Assembly: GCF_001679725.1 (NCBI RefSeq)
Contig: NZ_CP016284.1
Location: 1 to 58,936, forward strand
Direction of reading: 5' to 3'
DNA from: Cryobacterium arcticum
Lineage (GTDB): Bacteria; Actinomycetota; Actinomycetes; Actinomycetales; Microbacteriaceae
Length of the DNA: 58,936 bases
A model generated the notes under the pieces. That model had not been told where the DNA came from, searched no databases, and saw nothing but the letters and a program-made list of their open reading frames with translations. The position numbers and the translations under genes are program-made. Below are positions 1 through 7,689 of the stretch, in pieces. The first letter of the stretch is position 1. Each line of letters begins with the position of its first letter.

Positions 1-240
1 GCCCAGAACTGTGGCAAAGAACTCCTCGCCATCGTTCGAGTTGGGATCCCTCTGCCACCACCCGTTCTGCGCGCCCACCGCTTGAATACCTATCACCAGA
101 AACAACAAAGGCAGCAACGCGACCACAACAGCGACCACGTCAACCAGGACAATGCGTCTGACAAATTCTCTCCGACTAATCCGCACTAACACAGCCCTCT
201 CTCGGCCAAAATCCCTAGAAGGAAACACCGGTTCGGTCAT
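1..240 (-). CDS. Small membrane protein, 5' part (joins 58781-58936 on the circle)
   Basis: Eighty codons read without a stop from ATG at 240 down to base 1, so the gene leaves the window. The N-terminus is Arg-rich and cytoplasmic-looking (RERAVLVRISRREF), followed by a hydrophobic segment at about residues 30-55 and then a polar stretch. A short open reading frame enters at 58936 on the same strand in a compatible frame and ends at 58781. Joined, the two halves make one protein of 131 residues with at least two membrane spans. No family was recognised. A GAG precedes the ATG as a weak ribosome-binding site. Confidence 0.6.
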   Translation of the reverse strand, partial: MTEPVFPSRDFGRERAVLVRISRREFVRRIVLVDVVAVVVALLPLLFLVIGIQAVGAQNGWWQRDPNSNDGEEFFATVLG

Positions 241-302
241 CTCAGCACGCTAACGAACTTCACCCGACGATGCCCGCACTCGCGGTCATCACGGGTTACC
301 CA

Positions 303-2306
303 TCACGCGACATCTCCCAAGTACTGCCACCGACTCTCCGGATTCAGGTTGCCGGCCGCGACGAGCTCGAGCGCACTTCTGTGATCAGCCAAGTTGTTAC
401 TAGCCCGGGGATACCGCGGCCAAACCCGTTCCCCAGCGTTAGTTGCTTCAAACAGAGGCCGACTCGACACATGAGGGCGCTTAGGCCGGTTCCGGGGGTG
501 CGTGTTCATGGTGGTAACTTCCGCTTGCCACCACGCCCACACCTCCCGCTCCACCCGATACCGCTCCGCTCGAGCCACCAACGTCCCGGCCACGCCGAGG
601 ATCTTCGCCGCCTGGTCACGGAGATCCTGCTTGGACCTGGCCCACCCATCGCGGTGGCCCACAAGGAGCTTGTGGCGCCGAAGCCGGCCCAGGATCGTCG
701 CGGTGTGCCGGGCAGTAACACCCAGGAGACGAGCTGCGGTCTCGACGGTGAGGGAAGGGTGCTGTTTCAGGAGGGCGTAAAGCTTGCCGGCAAGGTGGCC
801 CAGGCCGCGGCGGGTGAAGAGGTCGTGACGTTGGTCGGTGAGTTGCGCCTCGAGCTGGGCCACGAGAGCAGCGCGGGTGTTAAAAAGCTCGGCAACGCTA
901 CGAGTGACAGCAGGCTGATCGGCGGCAGGGGGGCGGGGGTTATCTAATGGTTGTGACCGGACTGTACGTGGGGTTGTGGAAAACGTGGAGACTAGGCGCC
1001 ATTCCGCTGCGTTTCCCTCGTCACTAGCCGTGACCCGCTCGACGTATCCGGCCTCCGCCAGGGCGGTGAGGGCGGTGGCCGCGGTGGTGCGTCCAAGTCC
1101 TGCCATGGGGCCCAGGTCCCGGATCGAGGCGGCGACAACGCGTTTGCCGGTCTGCAGGGTCAGGTACGCCAGGGCACGGAGAATCGTTTGCTGGTTCGAC
1201 GTCGCTTCCGTCGCGCCCCACCGGCCGGGGTTGACCCGGAACCGCTCCAGCAGGTCCGCGACACCGGTGACGATGGCGTCCAGCTCCGTGAGGTCCTCCG
1301 GGGTCTTCTGCGCCGGCAGCGGGCGTTGCAGGGCCGCGTACTGCACGGCTACGTCCCACTGGCGCTCCAGACGCGCCCGGGCCTCACCGGCGCTACGGGG
1401 GCGGCGGTAGCCGCGGCCGGTGTTCTTCGTTCGGTAATGCTCCATCCCAGGTGCGTTCTTGACCGCGTGTTCGACGTCCTGGAGAGTCCAGCCGGCGTTC
1501 GCGGCCGTGAGCAGACACATGAACCCGGTCCAGGACGGGTTACTGCCACCGTCGATGGTGGCCATATGCGCGGCCCCTGCGGCGCTCAGGGCCCGGTGGC
1601 CCCGGTGCAGGGGGTTCACGGGCCCGGATGGGCGGCTCTGGTGTGCCCGCAGCGCTGGCTTGCGCTCCTCGAGCAGGCCGGCCAGGGCTGCCAGGTCGGC
1701 GGTCGTCGTTGACGGGGCCGCCAGGGTGGCCAGGGTGCCGCGGAGCACGGTGGAGTGGCTGCCGTCGCGGTGCGGGGACAGCGGGGGACGGGCGGCGCCG
1801 GTGACGGTGTTCATGAGCATGCCGAAGTCCAACTGGCTATACGTGACCTGGGCGGCTCGGGCCATGGGGGCGACGGCGGCTTTGGCTGCGCCGTCCTGGA
1901 GGGCGATCCAGAGGTGTCGGCCGCCGGTGCCGGAGGACTGGCAGACGACATGCTCGATCGACAGTTCGTCGAGCGTGCGGGAGAGGGCATCGCACTGGTC
2001 GGCGGCTTGCTCCATCAGCTCAGCGTCGACCGCACCCCGGATCTTGCCGTCGAAGTCGAAGCAGAGGAACCAGAAGAGCCCCGTGTCATCGGCGAGGTTC
2101 ATCGCCCACGGCGTCGTGGGCTCAACCGGGCCAACCCGGTGTATCGAGGGGTAGTTGTTCTCGTCGATACGGCCGTACGCGTCGCGTTTCATCACCCGGA
2201 CCTGGTCCCGCGGGCTAATCCGGCGCGTCAAATCCCACGCTGTCCACATTTCAGGGGACACGCCGACCGGTGACTTAGGCGCAGAAACTAGGTCATAAAC
2301 GTGCAC
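303..2306 (-). CDS. Plasmid replication protein with primase-polymerase (AEP) domain
   Basis: Likely replication initiator acting as primase/polymerase at the plasmid origin. The N-terminal third carries archaeo-eukaryotic primase signatures: an acidic DFD metal motif near residues 84-86 and a GTGGRHLW motif near 126-133, whose His is the expected nucleotide-binding residue. Two winged-helix-like regions follow, near residues 365-430 and 490-560, and would contact origin DNA. The GTG at 2306 is the only start codon that fits the N-terminal homology; the in-frame codons upstream are not starts. A strong GGAGGAGG lies about 18 bases upstream, an unusually long spacing. The length (667 aa) fits large actinobacterial plasmid Rep proteins. 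Motif recognition is clear; the role as initiator is inferred from it being the only such gene. Confidence 0.8.
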   Translation of the reverse strand: MHVYDLVSAPKSPVGVSPEMWTAWDLTRRISPRDQVRVMKRDAYGRIDENNYPSIHRVGPVEPTTPWAMNLADDTGLFWFLCFDFDGKIRGAVDAELMEQAADQCDALSRTLDELSIEHVVCQSSGTGGRHLWIALQDGAAKAAVAPMARAAQVTYSQLDFGMLMNTVTGAARPPLSPHRDGSHSTVLRGTLATLAAPSTTTADLAALAGLLEERKPALRAHQSRPSGPVNPLHRGHRALSAAGAAHMATIDGGSNPSWTGFMCLLTAANAGWTLQDVEHAVKNAPGMEHYRTKNTGRGYRRPRSAGEARARLERQWDVAVQYAALQRPLPAQKTPEDLTELDAIVTGVADLLERFRVNPGRWGATEATSNQQTILRALAYLTLQTGKRVVAASIRDLGPMAGLGRTTAATALTALAEAGYVERVTASDEGNAAEWRLVSTFSTTPRTVRSQPLDNPRPPAADQPAVTRSVAELFNTRAALVAQLEAQLTDQRHDLFTRRGLGHLAGKLYALLKQHPSLTVETAARLLGVTARHTATILGRLRRHKLLVGHRDGWARSKQDLRDQAAKILGVAGTLVARAERYRVEREVWAWWQAEVTTMNTHPRNRPKRPHVSSRPLFEATNAGERVWPRYPRASNNLADHRSALELVAAGNLNPESRWQYLGDVA

Positions 2307-2338
2307 ATCGGTTACTATGGGGTCACCTCCTCCTCGGA

Positions 2339-2464
2339 GTGGGTACGCAAAAGGCTCCGGTTCATCCGGATCTTTTGATTAGCTCGAACCTCTATCGCCG
2401 GCAAGCAGAAGAAGGTTTGAGCTACGAAACTTGGAAGGCCCGTCGCGAAAGCGGCGGGTCTTTT
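2339..2464 (+). ncRNA. Candidate antisense (countertranscript) RNA to the rep leader
   Basis: The gap between rep (minus) and the next minus gene contains a clear plus-strand terminator at 2437-2464, yet no convincing plus-strand gene ends there. A second short hairpin with a CCGG/CCGG stem followed by T residues lies near 2350-2376 and can be read on both strands. A short plus-strand transcript ending at 2464 would be antisense to the untranslated leader of rep, the arrangement used by countertranscript RNAs for copy control. The promoter was not identified and the 5' end is a guess. The plus-strand reading frame through this region could instead be a small protein. Confidence 0.3.
2437..2464 (+). 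terminator. Rho-independent terminator, plus strand
   Basis: Ten-base-pair stem (2437-2446 with 2451-2460, including G-U pairs) closed by a GAAA tetraloop and followed by TTTT. The T-run lies on the plus-strand 3' side, so it ends a plus transcript and not the flanking minus-strand genes. Confidence 0.6.
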
Positions 2465-2467
2465 CGT

Positions 2468-2755
2468 TTAAGCGACGTCTGGGATGCGCAGCTCCTCGTC
2501 GTTGGTGTGTGGGACGGCAGGGGCGTATTCCGGCATCCCCAGCTCGCGGGCAAGGATGCCCGCGATGTAATCGCCGTAGTTGAGGCCAAGTTGCTCGGCG
2601 TTGCGCCTGATGGCGTCACCGACCGGGCGTGCTGGTTTCGTCATGAACGCGTCTCGATCGCCCTTGCTGGGTCGTCCAATGCCGTTGCGTGCCATGGGCC
2701 TATCCAACCGTAGGTTTTCGTTTAAAGAAACGACATTTGTCCGCGTGTCGCTCAC
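2468..2755 (-). CDS. Small ribbon-helix-helix-like protein
   Basis: Ninety-five residues. An N-terminal tail holds a GRPSKGDRD basic patch. A short strand-like segment (FMTKPARPVGDAIRR) and two predicted helices (NAEQLGLNYGDYIAGILAREL) resemble a ribbon-helix-helix or copy-control fold. The ATG at 2755 overlaps the stop of the upstream gene by four bases, so translation is probably coupled. It is the last small gene before rep in the same direction, which suggests a role in rep or operon regulation. No family name can be assigned with certainty. Confidence 0.55.
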   Translation of the reverse strand: MSDTRTNVVSLNENLRLDRPMARNGIGRPSKGDRDAFMTKPARPVGDAIRRNAEQLGLNYGDYIAGILARELGMPEYAPAVPHTNDEELRIPDVA

Positions 2756-3342
2756 TGGTCATGCTGGGTTTTTTGGTTGCTCGTTTCGGCGAGCTTCCGA
2801 CGCAGTTGGGGCTTGTGGATGATCCATCGGTTGCCGGCGTGGAACGCGGGGATTTCTCCGCTGTGGAGCCAGGTGTAGATGGTCTGTTTGGTTTTGCCGA
2901 AGAGTTCCATGAGGTCGCGGTAGCTCATTTCTTCTGCGTAGTCGGCGAGCACGTCGACGGGCTCTGGAGGGCCGGGGGGTGCCTGGTTGCTCGTTGATTC
3001 GAGCCAGGCTCGGACTTCGGCTTTGAAGATGATCCAGGATCCGACGATGAGGTGTCCGGGTATCACGCCGCTTTTGAGTCGGGTGAGTACGGCGGGTTTG
3101 CCGACGCTGAGGATCTTTGCGACGTCTCCAGTGGTGAGAGTGGTGGGGAACGCGTCCCAGTAAGCGCCATCGTCCATCATGGGCGGTGTTGTTTCATAGG
3201 TGATCCGGTCAGGGTAAGCGGAGAAGCGGTCAGCTGGTCTGGTCGAGCTGGGCGCAGTGGCTGGGTTTTTGCCGTCCGTTCCCTGAACAGCATTATTCCA
3301 GCTATTTGGACCCTGATCGGGGCCATCTGTGTCAGAACACAT
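2752..3342 (-). CDS. Protein with two excisionase-type helix-turn-helix domains
   Basis: About 196 residues from the preferred ATG at 3342; an open frame reaches 3444 but would overlap the upstream gene. A GGAG lies 11 bases before 3342. Two copies of an Xis/MerR-like winged helix are visible. One is near residues 67-110 (TTGDVAKILSVGKPAV to FKAEVRAWL), the other near 140-182 (SYRDLMELFGKTKQTIYTWL to RWIIHKPQLRRKL). Tandem HTH copies suggest binding to paired half-sites. Its operon position between the peptidoglycan hydrolase and the RHH-like gene suggests an autoregulator of the transfer/replication operon. The N-terminal 60 residues are low-complexity and may be untranslated. Confidence 0.6.
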   Translation of the reverse strand: MCSDTDGPDQGPNSWNNAVQGTDGKNPATAPSSTRPADRFSAYPDRITYETTPPMMDDGAYWDAFPTTLTTGDVAKILSVGKPAVLTRLKSGVIPGHLIVGSWIIFKAEVRAWLESTSNQAPPGPPEPVDVLADYAEEMSYRDLMELFGKTKQTIYTWLHSGEIPAFHAGNRWIIHKPQLRRKLAETSNQKTQHDQ

Positions 3343-3394
3343 CACGGCGGCCGCTCCGCGTGCCAGAGGCGTCGCTGTACTGCGGGCGTGGCTG

Positions 3395-4489
3395 TCATGA
3401 GATGTTCCGTGAGCAGGTATCTGCGGCGCAGAGGTCCATGCCAAAGAGTGCGTAGAACTCTTCCGGGTTCACGTATCCCGCCGTGGCGACCGGGCCGCCC
3501 AGGTCCATGCCGTCGGTGAGGGCGGAAACGGCCGAGTTGGTGGAGCCGGTCTTGTTGATGCGGAGGTCAAGGTGGCAGCCGGTGGAAGGGCCTTCGGTGC
3601 CCACGAGTGCGATCGGCTGGTTAGGAGCGACGGTGTCACCGACCGTGACGGAGACGTCGGAGAGTTTCATGTGCATGTAGGTGACGGAGTAGCCCTCGGG
3701 GGATTTGATGGTGACCTGGTAGCCGTCGATGTAGGTGACGGTTCCGTTGGTGATCGAGTAGATCTGGTCTCCGCACGGGTTCGGGTAGCGCTGGAGGTCC
3801 ACGGCGGGGTGCCAGCTGCTAGCTCCTGCGACGGGGGAGATACGGGGGCCATAGTCGTCGGTCATGCTGTAGCCGGCGCCGAGGGGAAACACGATGGAGC
3901 CAGACGCGCAGCCGCCGCCGGCAGCACCATCACCGGTCAAAGCGGTGACGACCTGGTCGGCGGCTGTGAAGTAGGTCTCGTAGTGGAACGGGTCAGCGTT
4001 GCCTTGGACGTCGTGGGCGGCCAGGGTCGGTTCGGTAGTATCCCAGCCAGTGACGGCGATGAGGGCGGTGAAGAAGTTGGTGGCGCTGATAGTGGGGTCC
4101 ATGCGGTCTTCGTAGGAGCCCCAGGCGCCGTTGGCGCGTTGCTGGAATAGTCCGCGGCTGTCGGGCCCGACAGCGTCGCCGTTATCGAGCACGGTCAGGC
4201 TGGATTCGCCCATGGCGGTCATCACGCCGATGACCTGGGCGTCTCGGCCCAGGCTCAATGTGGTGGCGGCGTTCATGATCAGTGCGGCGTTGCGCAGCTG
4301 CTCGCCGGAATAGCCGGCGACACTCCCGTCCGTGATGGTGTCTGGGTTGACCGTGCCGGCACCTCCCGTGCAAGCGGCAGCGGAGCCGCCGCCGGCGCTC
4401 AGGATCACTACGAGGAACACCGCTGCTGCGAGTACGACCAGCGGGGTCCCGATGAGTAGGAGGCCGCCTTTTCCTTTGCTGTCAGCCAC
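3395..4489 (-). CDS. Membrane-anchored peptidoglycan hydrolase: transglycosylase-like region plus M23 peptidase
   Basis: Opens a local passage in the cell wall for the transfer apparatus. An N-terminal membrane anchor (LLLIGTPLVVLAAAVFLVVI, about residues 9-30) precedes a lysozyme-like region. That region includes QVIGVMTAMGESSL near residue 86, with a candidate catalytic Glu in MGESS. The C-terminal half is an M23/LytM endopeptidase: HPAVD near residue 228 gives the first metal His and Asp, and YMHM near 271 a further His. The usual terminal HxH motif appears as HLD, so one metal ligand differs. Start GTG 4489, two bases after the upstream stop. Such two-domain enzymes sit in Gram-positive conjugation operons. 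Confidence 0.8.
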   Translation of the reverse strand: MADSKGKGGLLLIGTPLVVLAAAVFLVVILSAGGGSAAACTGGAGTVNPDTITDGSVAGYSGEQLRNAALIMNAATTLSLGRDAQVIGVMTAMGESSLTVLDNGDAVGPDSRGLFQQRANGAWGSYEDRMDPTISATNFFTALIAVTGWDTTEPTLAAHDVQGNADPFHYETYFTAADQVVTALTGDGAAGGGCASGSIVFPLGAGYSMTDDYGPRISPVAGASSWHPAVDLQRYPNPCGDQIYSITNGTVTYIDGYQVTIKSPEGYSVTYMHMKLSDVSVTVGDTVAPNQPIALVGTEGPSTGCHLDLRINKTGSTNSAVSALTDGMDLGGPVATAGYVNPEEFYALFGMDLCAADTCSRNIS

Positions 4490-4491
4490 GG

Positions 4492-4998
4492 TTAGGCCCC
4501 TGCGGGTCGGATTCGGTCAGCGAGCCACGGAGCCTGGTCGTTGGGGCGGGTGAGGCTGACGTTGTAGGGGCCGGCGTCGGTGGGGACCTGGACGATGAGG
4601 GCCACGTTCGTGGAGCCGTCCAGGATCTGTCCGGCCCCGGTGACCTGGTGCACGGGCACGTTGACCGGGTCGGTTCCCTCGTATGCGGCCGCGCCGGTCT
4701 GGGTCAGGAACGGGTAGAGCCCGTTGATCCACTCTTGGTACGCGAGATCCGGCCGGCCGAACGCGGCCACGGCATTCTGGGCAGCCTCGAGCGCCGCCGC
4801 CCGGCTGTCCTCGCCCGCTTCCGGCACGGGGGCGACCGTCGCGTCATCCGCCGGAGGCGTCGGGTTGACGCCTGTCCCTGCTGCGGATGACGGGGGTGCG
4901 GAGGGCGGTGCAGTGTCACCGGCGGCGTTGCCGGTGCTGCAGCCGGTGAGGGTGAGGAGGGCGGCGAGGGGGATCGCGGTGAGGGGGTGGCGTTTCAT
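4492..4998 (-). CDS. Lipoprotein of the transfer operon
   Basis: A signal peptide with lipobox LTGC at residues 17-20 marks a membrane-anchored lipoprotein of 168 residues. A Pro/Ala/Thr-rich linker (about residues 25-60) leads to a folded domain with beta-strand character at the C-terminus (NVALIVQVPTDAGPYNVSLTR). The start overlaps the stop of the ATPase gene by four bases, and the stop lies two bases before the hydrolase gene, so all are in one operon. No family was recognised. Its partnership with the cell-wall hydrolase is inferred from position. Confidence 0.65.
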   Translation of the reverse strand: MKRHPLTAIPLAALLTLTGCSTGNAAGDTAPPSAPPSSAAGTGVNPTPPADDATVAPVPEAGEDSRAAALEAAQNAVAAFGRPDLAYQEWINGLYPFLTQTGAAAYEGTDPVNVPVHQVTGAGQILDGSTNVALIVQVPTDAGPYNVSLTRPNDQAPWLADRIRPAGA

Positions 4999-6287
4999 AG
5001 GCCGTCCGCGACGGTTGCGGTGACCTGCAGCCAGGCTTCGCGGGTGACGGGGGAGAGGGCGTCGAAGTTCAGCGTGCCGCCGTCGACGAGGGCGGGGTCG
5101 TGGGGCACGTCCAGCACGGCGCGGGTCAGTGAGGCGAAGTGGCCGTGCAGACGCCGGTTCAGTTGCGCGTCAGCGACTTTCGACGGGGCGGCGAGGACGG
5201 TCACGGCGTTACGAACTTTCTCGGCGTGGCCTTTCTCGTGCAGCCCGTCGACGAGCCACGCCGCGCTGGCGGCGGTGTCTTCACGGATGGTTGAGACGAT
5301 CACGACCTGGTCGGCTGCGGCCAGGGCGGCCTCCCAGTTGGAGGCACGCATGTTGTTGCCCGTGTCCACGACGATCACCCGGTAAAAACGGCTGAGCGTC
5401 GTGTGCAGCTCGGTGAACGCTTGGTCGTCGATAGTCGATGACGCGCGGGCGTCCTCATCGGAGGCCAGGACGTCGAACTGGGTCGAGCCCTGGGCGCGCA
5501 CGTAATTGTCCAAGTCGCCCAGTTGTGCGTTGCGCACATCGTTGAACCGGTCCAGATCGCGCAGCAGATCCACGGCAGTGTTCTGGTGCCGGGCCGGCTG
5601 TGCCCGCCAACCGAGGGTGCCGCGAGTTTCGTTGTTGTCCCAGGCGAGCGTGGATCCGCCGCGGTGCGTGCCGAAGGTCGCTGCGAGGAGCAGCGTCGCT
5701 GTGGTCTTGTGCGCGCCACCTTTCGGGTTGATCACCACCACGGTGCGTGGCCCGCGAAGTGAGCGTTGAACCCGTTCGATCGCGTCCCTGTGGCCCAGTT
5801 CGAAGGTGCTCGGCGAGAGGGAAACGAGGCCGCTCGTGAGGCGGCGAAGGTTGCCCTGCCACCCCATGGTGGCCGGTCCCACCTTGGCGGGCGGCCGTGA
5901 CTGCAGGAAATCGTTCAACGTCGGCCGCGGCGCTGCGGCCGTCGCAGCGAGCGGGCCTGCAGGCAGCGGATTGGCGGTCTCGAGATCCCGGTGCCGTGGC
6001 GGCGTGACGACCACGGCCGCGGTTGCGTCCAAGTCGGTGAGGGATTCAACGTGACCGTCAGGGTGGACAGCGAGAAGCTGTTCGCCCAGCGAGTCACGGG
6101 TGGTCAGGCGCACCGGGCGCCCCATCTCAAGTGCCGTCCCGGTCACCAAAGCGAGAATTTCTGCGCGCACAGCCTGAACATCATTGCCCGACACAGGATG
6201 GGAGATTCCATTGATGACAACGGTGCCGGCGGTCTCACCGAACACAGTTGCCTCAATCGCCGGGAACGTGGGAACAGGGGCGGTCAT
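4995..6287 (-). CDS. MinD/ParA-like ATPase of the conjugation operon
   Basis: P-loop ATPase of the MinD/ParA type. The deviant Walker A NPKGGAHKTT lies near residues 185-195, with the signature Lys of KGG present and a His where Gly is usual. The Walker A' region has DNNETRG where ParA proteins have an Asp-containing motif. IVVDTGNN near residue 315 is the Walker B equivalent. The N-terminal 130 residues are a variable domain with a small beta region. It is distinct from the partition ParA at 50 kb. Similar ATPases accompany actinobacterial transfer genes and may position the machinery. Overlaps both neighbours by four bases. Confidence 0.75.
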   Translation of the reverse strand: MTAPVPTFPAIEATVFGETAGTVVINGISHPVSGNDVQAVRAEILALVTGTALEMGRPVRLTTRDSLGEQLLAVHPDGHVESLTDLDATAAVVVTPPRHRDLETANPLPAGPLAATAAAPRPTLNDFLQSRPPAKVGPATMGWQGNLRRLTSGLVSLSPSTFELGHRDAIERVQRSLRGPRTVVVINPKGGAHKTTATLLLAATFGTHRGGSTLAWDNNETRGTLGWRAQPARHQNTAVDLLRDLDRFNDVRNAQLGDLDNYVRAQGSTQFDVLASDEDARASSTIDDQAFTELHTTLSRFYRVIVVDTGNNMRASNWEAALAAADQVVIVSTIREDTAASAAWLVDGLHEKGHAEKVRNAVTVLAAPSKVADAQLNRRLHGHFASLTRAVLDVPHDPALVDGGTLNFDALSPVTREAWLQVTATVADGL

Positions 6288-6598
6288 AGGGTGCCTCTCT
6301 GGGCGGTCGGTGAGGTGAGCGTGGCGTCTTCGTTGTGGTGAACGAGCAGATACGTCCGGAGTTGATCCCGCGCGATTCGCCAGCTTTTGCCGATCTTCAC
6401 GCCCGGCATCCGCATGGTCGGATCGCTACTGGTCAGGAGATTGCGTACGTTGCGCTCTTCAAGATTGAGAGCTCGAGCGACCTCGGTGACGCTGAGCATT
6501 TGGCCATAGGCGTGCAGCATCGAATCCGGCCAGGTCGGCGCCGCTGAGATCTCTTCCACGCTCAAGATCGTAACCGAAACAGTCCAATATGCATACAA
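6284..6598 (-). CDS. Helix-turn-helix regulator heading the minus-strand operon
   Basis: The excisionase-like winged HTH spans about residues 34-84 (MLSVTEVARALNLEERNVRNLL to GKSWRIARDQLRTYLL). The longest frame starts at ATG 6598; internal ATGs near 6520 and 6499 are alternatives because no strong ribosome-binding site supports 6598. It is the first gene of the leftward operon and lies back to back with the rightward transfer operon. An 18-bp palindrome sits in the shared intergenic region, making this protein the natural candidate repressor of both promoters. Confidence 0.6.
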   Translation of the reverse strand: MYAYWTVSVTILSVEEISAAPTWPDSMLHAYGQMLSVTEVARALNLEERNVRNLLTSSDPTMRMPGVKIGKSWRIARDQLRTYLLVHHNEDATLTSPTAQRGTL

Positions 6599-6644
6599 AA
6601 GTGCAAATCAGGCTGTTTTAGGTATGATCGTTCAGTAAGAAGAG

Positions 6645-6662
6645 CACCCCCATCAGGGGGTG
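6645..6662. promoter_or_regulatory. Perfect inverted repeat between divergent operons
   Basis: CACCCCC-ATCA-GGGGGTG, seven-base arms with a four-base spacer, lies in the intergenic region of the two transfer operons. TATGAT at 6623-6628 could be the -10 of the rightward promoter, which would place this palindrome just after the transcription start, a repressor or mRNA-structure position. Candidate operator for the HTH protein encoded to its left; it could also be an mRNA hairpin. Confidence 0.45.
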
Positions 6663-6737
6663 AAGGTCGTGTTATCGATTGTCGGTGCTTCTGCGGAGAA
6701 TTACCGCCAACGATCGCGAAAAGGGGGGAACCAGCGA

Positions 6738-7352
6738 GTGACAAACACGAATCCGTGGCTCATCAGCCCGGAACACTCCGAGCAGAACCGCCCATCCCCA
6801 GCCCCGCAGAAACGACCCGACAACCGCGGCGCCACCTCACCCCAGCCCGGGATACCGGTACCGGACCAGGCCCATCAATTGCCCCGGCGCACGACGGCGG
6901 TCCAGGCGACCCTCTGGTGGCTTGGGGCACACGGCGGCGCCGGCGAGACAACGCTGGCCGCTCTCACCCCGGACACCCTTGCCGCCGACCACGCTTGGCC
7001 AGTCCCCGCCACCCCGGACACTACGCATCGCGTGGTGCTGGTGGGCCGCAGCAACTACACCGGCCTCGTAGCCGTGCAACGGGCCGCGACCGAATGGGCA
7101 GCCAACACGTTGGACAACGGAGTGCAGCTGGCCGGGATCGTGCTCATCGCCGACGCACCCGGCCGTCAACCGAAGGCGCTGAAGGACCTCGAGCAAGTCA
7201 TCGCAGGAGGCGTGCCCCGCGCCTGGCACCTGCCCTGGGTAGACGCCTGGCGCCACCGCCCCGCTGCCTCCACTGAACGGCTCCCCAAAGAATTCCGTTC
7301 CCTCTTCACCGAACTCTCCCTCACGCCCCCAAGCGCTTCCCGTCCCAACTGA
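6738..7352 (+). CDS. DUF6668-like degenerate P-loop protein of the transfer operon
   Basis: First gene of the rightward transfer operon. Start GTG 6738 is preferred because AAGGGGGG lies nine bases upstream; the open frame reaches 6660. After a proline-rich N-terminus the protein shows WWLGAHGGAGETTLAAL (about residues 60-76). This looks like a Walker A in which the Lys is replaced by Glu, so it probably cannot hydrolyse ATP normally. A Rossmann-like core follows (HRVVLVGRSNYTG, GIVLIADAPG). DUF6668 members occur beside SCO6880/VirB4 genes in actinobacterial elements. The family assignment is from memory of this motif and context. Confidence 0.6.
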   Translation: MTNTNPWLISPEHSEQNRPSPAPQKRPDNRGATSPQPGIPVPDQAHQLPRRTTAVQATLWWLGAHGGAGETTLAALTPDTLAADHAWPVPATPDTTHRVVLVGRSNYTGLVAVQRAATEWAANTLDNGVQLAGIVLIADAPGRQPKALKDLEQVIAGGVPRAWHLPWVDAWRHRPAASTERLPKEFRSLFTELSLTPPSASRPN

Positions 7353-7362
7353 AAGGCCCCAT

Positions 7363-7665
7363 ATGTCCCTCTCGTTCACCGCTGTCGAACTCCTCAACGC
7401 TTTCGGCCCAGTCGTGGCGGAACTTCCCGACCCCGAACCCGTCGCCCCTCCTGGCTTCGAAGCAGTCGGCACGATCCTCGCCTGGGCAAAGTGGGTCGGC
7501 CTGATCGCGGCCATCCTGTCCCTCATCGCGGTAGCCGTGATGTTCATGTTCAACTCCCGCCGCGGCGAGGGCGGCGAACACATCAAGACATTCGTCGGGA
7601 TCCTCGTCGGCGTCATGATCATCGGCGCTGCAACAGCGCTCGTCGGATTCATCTCAGGCAGCTAG
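7363..7665 (+). CDS. Small two-span membrane protein, VirB2/pilin-like
   Basis: One hundred residues with two hydrophobic helices, about 40-63 (WAKWVGLIAAILSLIAVAVM) and 75-97 (FVGILVGVMIIGAATALVGF), joined by a charged loop NSRRGEGGEHI. Size, topology and position right after the first transfer gene match VirB2/TrbC-like channel or pilin subunits. The same loop pattern (RSRRGEGMRSVG) and second helix recur in the VirB6-like protein at 8420, so the two probably share ancestry for this module. Start ATG 7363. Confidence 0.6.
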   Translation: MSLSFTAVELLNAFGPVVAELPDPEPVAPPGFEAVGTILAWAKWVGLIAAILSLIAVAVMFMFNSRRGEGGEHIKTFVGILVGVMIIGAATALVGFISGS

Positions 7666-7689
7666 ACACCCGATCAAAGGAGCGACGCA

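Noticed and set aside
2339..2713. Plus-strand gene of 124 codons between rep and the RHH-like gene
   Set aside because: The first 40 codons look somewhat protein-like, but a terminator lies within it and the rest is antisense to a coupled gene.
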